DNA of 64,000 bases from positions 1,488,001-1,552,000 of the forward strand of contig CAVXXI010000003.1 in the NCBI GenBank assembly GCA_963765725.1, in the 5' to 3' direction. The stretch comes from DASQEH01 sp963765725 (lineage in GTDB: Bacteria; Actinomycetota; Actinomycetes; Propionibacteriales; Nocardioidaceae). Position 1 is the first letter of the stretch. Each line of letters starts with the position of its first letter. Shown in pieces: positions 52,556 to 60,832 of this stretch. The position numbers were made by a program, and so were the translations under genes. The notes below the pieces were generated by a model. That model saw only the letters and a program-made list of their open reading frames with translations, made no database searches and was not told where the DNA came from.

Positions 52556-53137
52556 GTGTTCGAACGATTCAGTCCGTCTGCCCGGGAGACCGTCGTTGCC
52601 GCACGGACCGCGGCCCGGCGGCTGCGGCACCAGTACGTCGGCACCGAGCATCTGCTGCTCGGCCTGGTGAACGCTGGTTCCGAGGACGGCGCCGACGGGG
52701 CTCCGACGAACATCGCGGCCAGCGTGCTGTCGGCTTCCGGGCTGGACGCGGAGTACATCAGGTCGCAGATCATCCGGTTCGTGGGTGACGGTGCTAACGG
52801 GCTGGGGGACGAGGAAGCCAGTGCGCTGCACTCGATCGGGATCGACCTTGCCGCGGTCCGCTCGAGGCTCGAGGAGTCGTTCGGCGAGGGCGTACTCGAC
52901 CAACCTGGCCCCGAGCCCACCGGCTCCCGAACGCCTTTCACGGCTCGGGCGAAGAAGACCCTCGGCCTGTCGGTGCGAGAGGCAAGGCAGCTCGGCAGCG
53001 GCTCCCTGGAGCCCGAGCACATCCTGCTCGGCCTCGTTAGCGAAGGAGCCGGCGTCGCCGCGATGATCCTCACCACCAAGGCGCCGCTAGCGACGTTCCG
53101 CGAGCGTGTTCTTGCGGAGCTGGGTACCGCTGCCTGA
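52556..53137 (+). CDS. Stand-alone Clp N-terminal (Clp-R) domain protein
   Basis: A 193-residue protein made of Clp-N motifs only: FERFSPSARETVVAARTAARR with HQYVGTEHLLLGLVNAGSED, then a second repeat KKTLGLSVREARQLGSGSLE with PEHILLGLVSEGAGVAAMIL. There is no AAA+ domain, so it is not a ClpC/ClpA unfoldase; it may act as an adaptor or substrate receptor for Clp proteases. GTG start after AGAGAGGTAGG. Second gene of the HTH operon. Confidence 0.9.
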   Translation: MFERFSPSARETVVAARTAARRLRHQYVGTEHLLLGLVNAGSEDGADGAPTNIAASVLSASGLDAEYIRSQIIRFVGDGANGLGDEEASALHSIGIDLAAVRSRLEESFGEGVLDQPGPEPTGSRTPFTARAKKTLGLSVREARQLGSGSLEPEHILLGLVSEGAGVAAMILTTKAPLATFRERVLAELGTAA

Positions 53138-53257
53138 CCGCGCCCCCTTTAGCCACGGGTCACCAACGGCTGTTTTGACGGCGTGTCTGACCGCGGCTGA
53201 CGTCTCGGCGACAGCGCGATACGGTCCGGCCAGGGCGACGGACGGTTACGGCGCGCT

Positions 53258-53433
53258 CGACGATGACCTTTCGTCCGCGCGACGGCACTTGGACGGCCGC
53301 CCGACGTACATCTTGCTCCCGCGCGACCGGACTTTTGCTCCCGCTCGACCGGACTTTTGCGCCCGCTCGACCGGACTTTTGCGCCCGCTCGACCGGACTT
53401 TTGCGCCCGCTCGACCGGACTTTTGCGCCCGCC
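53258..53433. repeat. 22-bp repeat array G, tandem, CGACC orientation only
   Basis: Eight units at exact 22-bp steps from 53258. The first three are degenerate (CGACGATGACCTTTCG, CGACGGCACTTGG, CGACGTACATCTTGC); the last five share core CGACCGGACTTTTGCGCCC, with three of them identical. The 332-nt gap 53138-53469 holds only this array and the promoter of the VOC gene. Confidence 0.9.
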
Positions 53434-53457
53434 CGACGGGGCGGAGGCGGGAGGCAA

Positions 53458-53463
53458 TAACGT
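53458..53463 (+). promoter_or_regulatory. -10 box TAACGT of the leaderless VOC gene
   Basis: TAACGT ends 6 nt before the ATG at 53470, only about 25 bp after the last repeat unit of array G, so the array covers the -35 side of this promoter. Confidence 0.55.
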
Positions 53464-53469
53464 TGCGGT

Positions 53470-53835
53470 ATGCGACTTGCCGCCACCATCGTGTACGTCG
53501 CCGACGTGTCCGCCGCCGTGCAGTTCTATACCGATGCGTTCGGCCTCGAGCCCGGCTTCACCGACCCGAGTGGCACGTACGCGACCCTGCACAGCCCCGG
53601 CGCGACCCTCGCCTTCGCCGCGCCCGAGAACGCCCCCACCGCCGAGCGCGCTACCGACCCGCCGGCGGGCTTCGAGGTGTGGATCGAGGCTGACGACGTG
53701 CCATCCGCCTACTGGCGGGCGCTGGAGGTCGGCGCTGACGACGTCCACGGCCCCGAGACGAAGCCGTGGGGGCAGACCGTCGCGTACGTGAAGGATCCGA
53801 ACGGCGTCCTCGTGGAGATCGGTACACCCGTCTAG
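53470..53835 (+). CDS. VOC/glyoxalase superfamily protein
   Basis: A 121-residue protein of two beta-alpha-beta-beta-beta modules: RLAATIVYVADVSAAVQFYTDAFG and the second half WGQTVAYVKDPNGVLVEIGTP. The C-terminal Glu (LVEIG) is a usual metal ligand, while the N-terminal His ligand is not evident. Members include glyoxalases, dioxygenases and antibiotic-binding proteins. Role unknown. The next gene follows 35 nt later. Confidence 0.88.
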   Translation: MRLAATIVYVADVSAAVQFYTDAFGLEPGFTDPSGTYATLHSPGATLAFAAPENAPTAERATDPPAGFEVWIEADDVPSAYWRALEVGADDVHGPETKPWGQTVAYVKDPNGVLVEIGTPV

Positions 53836-53870
53836 CCGCGACATCCCTCACCGACCGAAGGAGCCGACGC

Positions 53871-54470
53871 GTGGAGTTCGACGAGATCCGCGACCTCGAC
53901 AAGCGAGCCGTCCAGGCGAGCGTCACTGTCGTGTCTCACGCCCGCGCCGACGACCTCGCCCGAGCGACTCCCTGCGCCGGCTGGGACCTGGCCGATCTGC
54001 TCGCCCACATGACCACCCAGCACTACGGCTTCGCGGCGGCGGCCGAGGGGCGAGGCGCCGACCCCGACGTGTGGCGTACCCGCACCGCCGGCAACGACCC
54101 AGTACAGGACTACACGAAGTCCGCCGAGGTGGTCGTCGCGGCCTTCGGCGACGATGCGGTCGCCGGCCGAGACCTGTCGCTGCCGGAGATCAGCTCGGAG
54201 GTCACGTTTCCGGCGAATCAGGCCATCAGCTTCCACTTCATCGACTACGTGGTACACGGCTGGGACGTCGCGCGGACCCTCGGGATCCCGCTCGTTCTGG
54301 ACGCCGACGTCCTGGAGGCCGGTCTCGCCGTGGCGGCGAAGGTTCCGGGCGGTGAGCGCCGGCTGGCCCCCGGTGCGGCGTTCGCTCCTGGAGTGCCGGC
54401 CCCCGACGACGGCGAGCCGATCGACCTCATCGTCGCCATGCTGGGACGGTCCCCGAGCTGGCAGCGCTGA
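53871..54470 (+). CDS. TIGR03086 family metal-binding protein (MDMPI-like)
   Basis: A 199-residue protein of the mycothiol-dependent maleylpyruvate isomerase-like superfamily. CAGWDLADLLAHMTTQHYGFA carries the first His, and FHFIDYVVHGWDVARTLG the second metal-binding His cluster, typical of TIGR03086. GTG start after AAGGAGCC. It converges on a second MDMPI-like gene with a 27-nt gap. Enzymatic role not established for the family. Confidence 0.88.
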   Translation: MEFDEIRDLDKRAVQASVTVVSHARADDLARATPCAGWDLADLLAHMTTQHYGFAAAAEGRGADPDVWRTRTAGNDPVQDYTKSAEVVVAAFGDDAVAGRDLSLPEISSEVTFPANQAISFHFIDYVVHGWDVARTLGIPLVLDADVLEAGLAVAAKVPGGERRLAPGAAFAPGVPAPDDGEPIDLIVAMLGRSPSWQR

Positions 54471-54497
54471 TCGCAGCCCCGGGCCCGGCTCTCGGGT

Positions 54498-55103
54498 TCA
54501 CACCACGGAGAACCCGCGGGCGATGTCACCCCGACCGGTGAGTGCGCGCAACACGGGTACGCCGTCACCGCGCGCGACGGTGATCCGTGCGGCCAGCTCG
54601 ACCGACTCGGCGAGTGCCGCCTCCGGGGCGGTGTACGCCACACCGGTCGTCTCGGCCAGGTCCAGGCTGTGCACCACGAGCTCGAACGTACGGGTCGGCA
54701 GGTACGCCGACAGCCGCATCCCCCCTCCGATGGTCTCGATCAGCGGGTCGTCGTCTCGAGTGACGTCGGCCACGGCTGCTTCGACGAGCCCGCGTACGGC
54801 TTCCGCCGGGTCCTCGCCCAGGGCCGCTCCCGCATCGCGGCCTCGCTGTTCGACCGCACCTCCGTCGGCGGCCGACATCATCGCCACCATGGCGTAGTAG
54901 TCCACGGGACTCGCCAGCACCTCGACCGTCGCCGGGCGCCGGAGGTACGCCGAGACCGTGACCAGCGAGCGGCTGGCGTGCCCGGTCAGCGCCCGGACGT
55001 CCCAGACGCCGAGCCCCGGTCGGCCCCAGCCGTCTGCCGGCAGCCGGTCGACGACGGCGCTGAAGGCCCGTGCGGCGGACACGAAGACGGAGGCGTCGAC
55101 CAT
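54498..55103 (-). CDS. Mycothiol-dependent maleylpyruvate isomerase-like protein
   Basis: A 201-residue protein. GVWDVRALTGHASRSLVTVSAYL has the N-terminal domain His, and RTFELVVHSLDLAETTGV the second metal-ligand motif of the DinB/MDMPI fold. The ATG at 55103 after AAGGTGTCGGG is chosen; the frame is open upstream to 55262. Probably a mycothiol S-transferase of unknown substrate. Diverges from lepA across 194 nt. Confidence 0.85.
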   Translation of the reverse strand: MVDASVFVSAARAFSAVVDRLPADGWGRPGLGVWDVRALTGHASRSLVTVSAYLRRPATVEVLASPVDYYAMVAMMSAADGGAVEQRGRDAGAALGEDPAEAVRGLVEAAVADVTRDDDPLIETIGGGMRLSAYLPTRTFELVVHSLDLAETTGVAYTAPEAALAESVELAARITVARGDGVPVLRALTGRGDIARGFSVV

Positions 55104-55297
55104 CCCGACACCTTGGCAGACCGCCCGCGCAGGTGCCACGCGACCGGCTGCTCCGACTCCCGTCGGCCGGCCCGGTGGTTGCAACGACAGGGCCGGCTGC
55201 GCGCTCGTGGGAGAATGGGGAACTGGACCGGAGTGCCGGTCCGGACGTCGTACCGCCCTCACGAGGGCGACCCGAGGCCAACCAGCGAGAGGCGTTC

Positions 55298-57166
55298 GTG
55301 CCCCACACCTTCGAGTCGGCGCCGCAGCCCGGCAGTACCGACCCGGCGATCATCCGGAACTTCTGCATCATCGCCCACATCGACCACGGCAAGTCGACGC
55401 TGGCCGACCGGATGCTGCAGCTCACCGGCGTGGTCGAGGGCCGGAGCATGCGTGCGCAGTACCTCGACCGGATGGACATCGAGCGCGAGCGCGGAATCAC
55501 GATCAAGAGCCAGGCGGTCCGGATCCCGTGGGTCGTCAGCGCCGGCCCCGACGCGGGGAAGACGTTCGTGCTCAACATGATCGACACCCCCGGGCACGTC
55601 GACTTCACGTACGAGGTGAGCCGCTCGCTGGAGGCGTGCGAAGGCGCCGTCCTGCTCGTCGATGCGGCTCAGGGGATCGAGGCGCAGACGCTCGCCAACC
55701 TGTACCTCGCCCTCGGGGCCGACCTCGACGTCATACCGGTGCTCAACAAGATCGACCTGCCGAGTGCTCAGCCCGACAAGTACGCCGCCGAGATCGCCCA
55801 CATCATCGGCTGCGACGCCGACGACGTGCTCAGGGTCTCGGCGAAGACAGGTGAAGGGGTCGAGGAGCTCCTGAACCGGATCGTCGCGGCGGTGCCGGCG
55901 CCGAAGGGCGACGCGTCGGCGGCTCCTCGCGCGCTCATCTTCGACTCCGTGTACGACACGTACCGCGGCGTCGTCACGTACGTGCGGGTGGTCGACGGAC
56001 GCCTCAGCCACCGCGACCGGATCAAGATGATGTCGACAGGTGCCGTGCACGAGATGCTCGAGGTCGGCGTGATCTCGCCCGAGCCACGCAAGGCGAAGGA
56101 GATCGGCGTGGGGGAGGTGGGCTACCTCATCACCGGCGTGAAGGAGGTCCGGCAGTCCCGCGTCGGCGACACCGTGACGTCGTCGGTCAACGGGGCCACC
56201 GAGCCACTCGGCGGGTACCGACACCCGAACCCGATGGTGTACGCCGGCCTCTACCCGATGGACGGCGACGACTACCCGACCCTGCGCGATGCGCTGGACA
56301 AGCTGCAGCTCAACGACGCGGCCCTCATGTACGAGCCGGAGACGTCGGGCGCACTCGGGTTCGGCTTTCGCTGTGGGTTCCTCGGCCTGCTCCACATGGA
56401 GATCGTCCGCGAGCGGCTCGAGCGGGAGTTCAACCTGGCCCTCATCTCGACCGCTCCCAACGTCGTGTACCGGGTCGTGATGGAGGATGGCTCCGAGATC
56501 ACCGTCACGAACCCCAGCGAGTACCCGGGCGGCAAGATCGCCGAGGTGCACGAGCCGGTCGTACGGGCGACGATCCTCACGCCGTCGGACTTCATCGGGA
56601 CGATCATGGATCTGTGCCAGACCCGGCGCGGGTCACTGCAGGGGATGGACTACATCTCCGCCGACCGCGTCGAGCTCCGCTACACGCTGCCCCTGGCGGA
56701 GATTGTGTTCGACTTCTTCGACGCGCTCAAGTCCCGCACCAAGGGGTACGCCTCTCTCGACTACGAGCCGGTCGGCGAGCAGGTGAGCGACCTGGTGAAG
56801 GTGGACGTGCTCCTGCACGGCGACCCGGTGGACGCGTTCTCGGCGATCGTGCACCGCGACGCCGCGTACGCGTACGGCGTGCAGCTGGCGCAGAAGCTCA
56901 AGGAGCTGATCCCTCGGCAGCAGTTCGAGGTGCCGATCCAGGCGGCGATCGGGGCCCGCGTCATCGCTCGCGAGACGATCCGCGCGATGCGCAAGGACGT
57001 GCTGGCCAAGTGCTACGGCGGCGACATCACCCGAAAGCGCAAGCTGCTGGAGAAGCAGAAGGAGGGCAAGAAGCGGATGAAGATGGTGGGCCGGGTCGAG
57101 GTTCCCCAGGAGGCCTTCATCGCCGCCCTGAACACGTCGGAGCCGGTCGAGAAGGCCAAGCGCTGA
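55298..57166 (+). CDS. lepA: Elongation factor 4 (LepA)
   Basis: A 622-residue translational GTPase. G1 is AHIDHGKST at 26-34, the switch region ERERGITIKSQAVR, G3 DTPGHVDFTYEV, G4 NKIDLPSA. The C-terminal LepA-specific domain has GGDITRKRKLLEKQKEGKKRMK. It back-translocates or remodels stalled ribosomes. GTG at 55298 gives MPHTFESAPQPGSTDPAIIR, normal for actinobacterial LepA. holA, rpsT, lepA and hemW keep a common bacterial order here with insertions. Confidence 0.97.
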   Translation: MPHTFESAPQPGSTDPAIIRNFCIIAHIDHGKSTLADRMLQLTGVVEGRSMRAQYLDRMDIERERGITIKSQAVRIPWVVSAGPDAGKTFVLNMIDTPGHVDFTYEVSRSLEACEGAVLLVDAAQGIEAQTLANLYLALGADLDVIPVLNKIDLPSAQPDKYAAEIAHIIGCDADDVLRVSAKTGEGVEELLNRIVAAVPAPKGDASAAPRALIFDSVYDTYRGVVTYVRVVDGRLSHRDRIKMMSTGAVHEMLEVGVISPEPRKAKEIGVGEVGYLITGVKEVRQSRVGDTVTSSVNGATEPLGGYRHPNPMVYAGLYPMDGDDYPTLRDALDKLQLNDAALMYEPETSGALGFGFRCGFLGLLHMEIVRERLEREFNLALISTAPNVVYRVVMEDGSEITVTNPSEYPGGKIAEVHEPVVRATILTPSDFIGTIMDLCQTRRGSLQGMDYISADRVELRYTLPLAEIVFDFFDALKSRTKGYASLDYEPVGEQVSDLVKVDVLLHGDPVDAFSAIVHRDAAYAYGVQLAQKLKELIPRQQFEVPIQAAIGARVIARETIRAMRKDVLAKCYGGDITRKRKLLEKQKEGKKRMKMVGRVEVPQEAFIAALNTSEPVEKAKR

Positions 57167-57195
57167 GACGGGCGGACGACGGCGCCACGTCGGCC

Positions 57196-58105
57196 ATGAC
57201 CGTACGTCTCCCGGCCGACTTCCTCGCGCTGCCAGAACGCGGACGACACCTGGCAGCCGTGGCTGGACGCCCTGCCCCGGCTGATACGCGAGGTGCTCGA
57301 CGACTGGGCGCTCGAGGTCGACGGGCTGCCGGCGGCGGGCGCCTGCGCTGCGGTCGTCCCTGTTCGCGACCCGTACGGCACGCGTGCCGCCGCGAAGTTC
57401 GCCTGGCCACATCCGGAGCAGCGGCTCGAGCACGTCGCCCTGCAGGCCTGGCGAGGCGATGGTGCGGTGCGCCTGCTGCGCGCCGATCCCGCCCGCAACG
57501 TGATGCTGCTCGAGCGCGCCGAGCCCACCGATCTCACGACCGTGCCGGTAGTGCAGGCCTGTGAGGTCGTCGCCGGGCTCTACCCCCGGTTGCACATACC
57601 GGCGACACCCCAGTTCGACCTGCTGTCCGAGAACTGCGCCGGGTGGTCCCGTGAGCTGCTCGACCTGCCGCGAGGTGCGCCGGTTCCGAGACGTTACGTC
57701 GAGCAGGCTGCGTCGCTGGCGCGCGACCTGGCCGGCGACCCGGCCACCGACGGCACCTTGATCCACACCGACCTGCACTACTCCAACGTGCTCGCCGCCG
57801 AGCGGGAGCCCTGGCTGGCCATCGACCCCAAGCCGCTGTCGGGCGACCCGCTGTTCGAGATCGCGCCCCTGCTCTGGAATCGCTGGGACGAGGTCACCGC
57901 GTCCGGCGATGTCCGGGCGGCGGTCCGGGAGCGGTTCCACGCGATGGTGGACCTCACGGGATGGGACGAGGACCGCGCCCGCGACTGGGTCGTGGTGCGC
58001 GAGATCGTGAACATCCTCTGGGGCATCCAGGACGACGCGACGATCGGCATGGACGACGAAGACATCACCACGGCCCTCGCCATCGCCAAGGCGGTCCAGG
58101 ACTAG
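57196..58105 (+). CDS. APH(6)/hydroxyurea-type kinase (frame change near its start)
   Basis: An aminoglycoside/hydroxyurea phosphotransferase family protein. From the ATG at 57196 it reads MTVRLPADFLAL and then, after one extra base (or two missing) near 57232, continues as QNADDTWQPWLDALPRLIRE to the end at 58105. The kinase motifs are LIHTDLHYSNVLA (catalytic Asp) and WLAIDPKPLSGDPLFEIAPL. About 302 residues when corrected. The family contains streptomycin 6-kinases, but many chromosomal members have unknown substrates, so resistance cannot be inferred. Confidence 0.82.
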
Positions 58106-58148
58106 GGTGGCCGCCGGCGCACCCGACGAGCTCGCAAGCCGCCACTGC

Positions 58149-58177
58149 TAGAGTTAGTCGATTGTCTTACTCGACTA
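58149..58177. promoter_or_regulatory. -10 box plus operator-like inverted repeat before the carbonic anhydrase gene
   Basis: TAGAGT (58149-58154) is followed directly by TAGTCGA (58155-58161) and TCGACTA (58171-58177), perfect 7-bp arms with a 9-nt spacer. The repeat would span the transcription start. Confidence 0.5.
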
Positions 58178-58217
58178 CGGCGGACAACAAGCCCCCGACC
58201 ACACCAGAAGGCCCCGC

Positions 58218-58706
58218 ATGACTGCAACCGATGAGCTCCTGGCCAACAACGAGAAGTACGCCGCGTCGTTCGCCGGCCCCCTTCCGCTCTCACCCGCCAA
58301 GGGCGTCGCCATCGTGGCGTGCATGGATGCCAGGCTGCACGTGTACGAGGTGCTCGGTCTGCAGGAGGGCGACGCGCACGTCATCCGCAACGCCGGCGGA
58401 GTGGTCACCGACGACGAGATCCGGTCGCTGGCGATCAGCCAGCGGCTGCTGGGTACCCGCGAGATCATGCTCATCCACCACACGGGATGCGGCATGCTGA
58501 CGTTCACCGACGAAGAGTTCAAGCAGGCTCTGGTCGACGACACCGGAGTCGAGCCGCAGTGGGCAGCGGAGGCGTTCAGCGACCTCGACGACCACGTCCG
58601 CGAGTCGATCGTGCAGATCAAGCAGTCGCCGTTCGTGCCCCACACGGACCAGATTCGCGGGTTCGTCTTCGACGTCGACACCGGCAGGTTGCGAGAGGTC
58701 AGCTGA
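58218..58706 (+). CDS. Beta-class carbonic anhydrase
   Basis: A 162-residue enzyme interconverting CO2 and bicarbonate. Zinc ligands are Cys35, His88 and Cys91 (IVACMDARL and HHTGCGM), with the Asp37-Arg39 dyad. VIRNAGGVVTDDEIRSLAIS is the conserved active-site segment. Length fits the short actinobacterial (Rv1284-like) subgroup. An inverted repeat over its promoter may control it. Ends beside repeat locus H. Confidence 0.95.
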   Translation: MTATDELLANNEKYAASFAGPLPLSPAKGVAIVACMDARLHVYEVLGLQEGDAHVIRNAGGVVTDDEIRSLAISQRLLGTREIMLIHHTGCGMLTFTDEEFKQALVDDTGVEPQWAAEAFSDLDDHVRESIVQIKQSPFVPHTDQIRGFVFDVDTGRLREVS

Positions 58707-58721
58707 GCCACCCCTCCCCGT

Positions 58722-59004
58722 CGAGCGGTCAAGAATGTTCGCTCGAGTGGGCGAGAATGTGCGGGTCGAGCGGGCAGGACTGTTCGGTCGAGCGGGCAAG
58801 AATGTTCGGTCGAGTGGGCAGGAGTGTTCGGTCGAGCGGGCCAGGACCTTTCGCAATGTGCTTGGTCACGGTCGACCGTGCAGCTCCGCCCGGTCGAGGC
58901 GACATTTGTGCCCGGTGAGCCCGACATTTGCGCCCAGTCAACACGACATTTGCGCCCGGTCGAGGCGACATTTGTGCCCGGTGAACCCGACATTTGCGCC
59001 CGGT
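58722..59004. repeat. 22-bp repeat locus H, two facing arms with palindromic centre
   Basis: Left arm 58722-58854: six CGAG units (core GCGGGCAAGAATGTTCGG). Right arm 58895-59004: five units in the opposite orientation (core CGACATTTGCGCCCGGT), where units 1 and 4 are identical and units 2 and 5 nearly so, suggesting a duplicated block of three. The 40-bp centre holds the perfect 14-bp palindrome CACGGTCGACCGTG (58867-58880). The gap 58707-59193 otherwise contains the helicase promoter and leader. Confidence 0.88.
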
Positions 59005-59071
59005 CGGCGGGCAGGAGTCGCACGTCACACCGGCCCAGACCCGCATCGGTCCTGCGTACAGCACTGGTGCC

Positions 59072-59193
59072 GTACACTGGACGACGTCGGCCCACACAGT
59101 TCTGCCTTGGGCCTGACCTGCAGTCGACCACCACGCGCCGCGGAGTGATCAACCCGCGCCGGGCAGGACGACCCTCTACGTTCGGAGTTCCCT
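59072..59193 (+). promoter_or_regulatory. Promoter and long leader of the DEAD-box helicase gene
   Basis: TACACT at 59073-59078 is a good -10 box; transcription from it would give a leader of about 105 nt before the ATG at 59194, unlike most genes here. A frame through the leader reads STTTRRGVINPRRAGRP without an obvious start. Long leaders are common on cold-induced helicase genes, so post-transcriptional control is possible. Confidence 0.4.
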
Positions 59194-60750
59194 ATGGCGG
59201 CCCGCCGCCCCCACACCACACGTGTGTCCGCTTCTCGACCCACGACCTCGACCACCCGCTCAACCTCGACCACCCCCTCAATCGCAGCCCCCCCGACTCC
59301 GGCACCCGCCGGTGCCGGTGCGTCCTTCCGCGAGCTCGGCGTGCCCGAGACCGTGGTCCAGGCGCTCGCCAAGACGGGCATCACCACGCCGTTCCCTATC
59401 CAGACCGCGACGCTGCCCGACTCGTTGTCGGGACGAGACGTCCTCGGACGCGGTCGTACCGGCTCGGGCAAGACGCTCGCCTTCGTACTTCCCATCCTCG
59501 TGCGCTTGGCGTCGTCGACGTCCCCGCGTCGACCCAACCGGCCGCGCGCGCTGGTGCTGGCTCCGACGCGTGAGCTCGCCACCCAGATCGAAGCCGTGAT
59601 GGCGCCGATCGCGAGGGCGCTCTCCCTGCGCACGCTGACCGTCTTCGGCGGCGTCGGCCCTGGCCCGCAGATCTCAGGCCTCCGCTCGGGCGTCGACGTC
59701 GTCGTCGCCTGTCCGGGCCGCCTCGCCGATCATGTCGGGACGGGCCACGCCAACCTCGACGCTGTGGAGATCACCGTGCTCGACGAGGCCGACCACATGG
59801 CCGACCTCGGCTTCCTGCCGGTCGTACGCCGCCTGCTCGACAAGACCCCGGCCCGTGGGCAGCGGATGCTCTTCTCCGCCACCCTCGACTCCGGCGTCGA
59901 CGTCCTGGTCAAGCGCTACCTCACGAATCCGGTCACGCACAGCGTAGACTCGGCCAACTCGCCGGTCGTGGAGATGGCGCACCACGTGCTCCACGTCAGC
60001 TCCGACTCCCGGCTGCCTGTCCTGGTCGACCTCGCCTCGGCGCCCGGCCGGACGCTGGTCTTCACCCGTACCAAGCACGGGGCCAAGCAGCTCGCGCGCA
60101 AGCTGACGGCCGCCGGCGTCCCCTCGGTCGACCTGCACGGCAACCTGTCGCAGAACGCGAGATCCCGTAACCTCAGCGCGTTCGCCGACGGGTCGGCCAA
60201 GACGATGGTCGCCACGGACATCGCCGCACGTGGCATCCATGTCGACGACATCGGCCTCGTCGTCCACGCCGACCCGCCCATCGAGCACAAGGCGTACCTG
60301 CACCGTTCGGGACGTACGGCACGCGCCGGGGCCTCGGGCACGGTCGTCACGCTGATGACGGACGCCCAGGTGTCGGATGTACGCATCCTCACCCGGAAGG
60401 CGGGCATCGCCCCGACCGTCACGCGCCTGTCGGCCGGACACCCGCTGCTCGCCGAGATCGCGCCGGGCGAGCGACTGCTCGTCGCTCCGTCGGCGTCGGC
60501 CACCGCACTCGCCTCGGCGGGACGCGACTCAGCGCAGCGCTCCCAGCGCGGCCGTTCCTCGCAGCCTCGCCGTGCGCGCGGCGGCCACGCGTCCAGCGGC
60601 TCACGCCCCGCGGCGCCGAACCGTGCGGCCGCCGGTCGCTCGTCCTCGGCACGACAGGGCGCCAACCGCAGCGGGTCCAGCCGGGCTCCGTCGAGCGCGG
60701 CCGCGTTCTCGGCCGGTGGCAGCGGTGGGCGTCGGCGCTCCGCGCGCTGA
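59194..60750 (+). CDS. DEAD-box RNA helicase
   Basis: A 518-residue helicase. After a Thr/Ser-rich start come the Q motif (FRELGVPETVVQALAKTGIT with PFPIQ), GRTGSGKT (Lys93), PTRELA, a CPGRL variant of TPGRL, DEAD at 197-200, SAT, ARGIHVDDI and HRSGRTARAG (His370). The C-terminus is a Ser/Arg/Gly-rich basic tail for RNA contact. It likely unwinds RNA in ribosome assembly or decay. A long leader precedes it. Confidence 0.94.
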   Translation: MAARRPHTTRVSASRPTTSTTRSTSTTPSIAAPPTPAPAGAGASFRELGVPETVVQALAKTGITTPFPIQTATLPDSLSGRDVLGRGRTGSGKTLAFVLPILVRLASSTSPRRPNRPRALVLAPTRELATQIEAVMAPIARALSLRTLTVFGGVGPGPQISGLRSGVDVVVACPGRLADHVGTGHANLDAVEITVLDEADHMADLGFLPVVRRLLDKTPARGQRMLFSATLDSGVDVLVKRYLTNPVTHSVDSANSPVVEMAHHVLHVSSDSRLPVLVDLASAPGRTLVFTRTKHGAKQLARKLTAAGVPSVDLHGNLSQNARSRNLSAFADGSAKTMVATDIAARGIHVDDIGLVVHADPPIEHKAYLHRSGRTARAGASGTVVTLMTDAQVSDVRILTRKAGIAPTVTRLSAGHPLLAEIAPGERLLVAPSASATALASAGRDSAQRSQRGRSSQPRRARGGHASSGSRPAAPNRAAAGRSSSARQGANRSGSSRAPSSAAAFSAGGSGGRRRSAR

Positions 60751-60820
60751 CCTGCTCGCTCGCTCTGAGCCCATCACAAGCGCTCCACTAATCCCAGTGC
60801 TCTGTGTCGGTGCGGTTTGA

Positions 60821-60826
60821 GAGACT
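60821..60826 (+). promoter_or_regulatory. -10-like GAGACT of the leaderless MOSC gene
   Basis: GAGACT ends 6 nt before the ATG at 60833. The first base departs from TANNNT, so support rests on spacing. Confidence 0.4.
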
Positions 60827-60832
60827 GAGGCC

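Noticed and set aside
53258..53433. CRISPR array
   Set aside because: The regular spacing comes from the whole 22-bp unit repeating; there are no unique spacers and no cas genes in the window.
57196..58105. Streptomycin resistance gene
   Set aside because: Only family-level motifs are present; chromosomal members of this kinase family are common and their substrates are mostly unknown.
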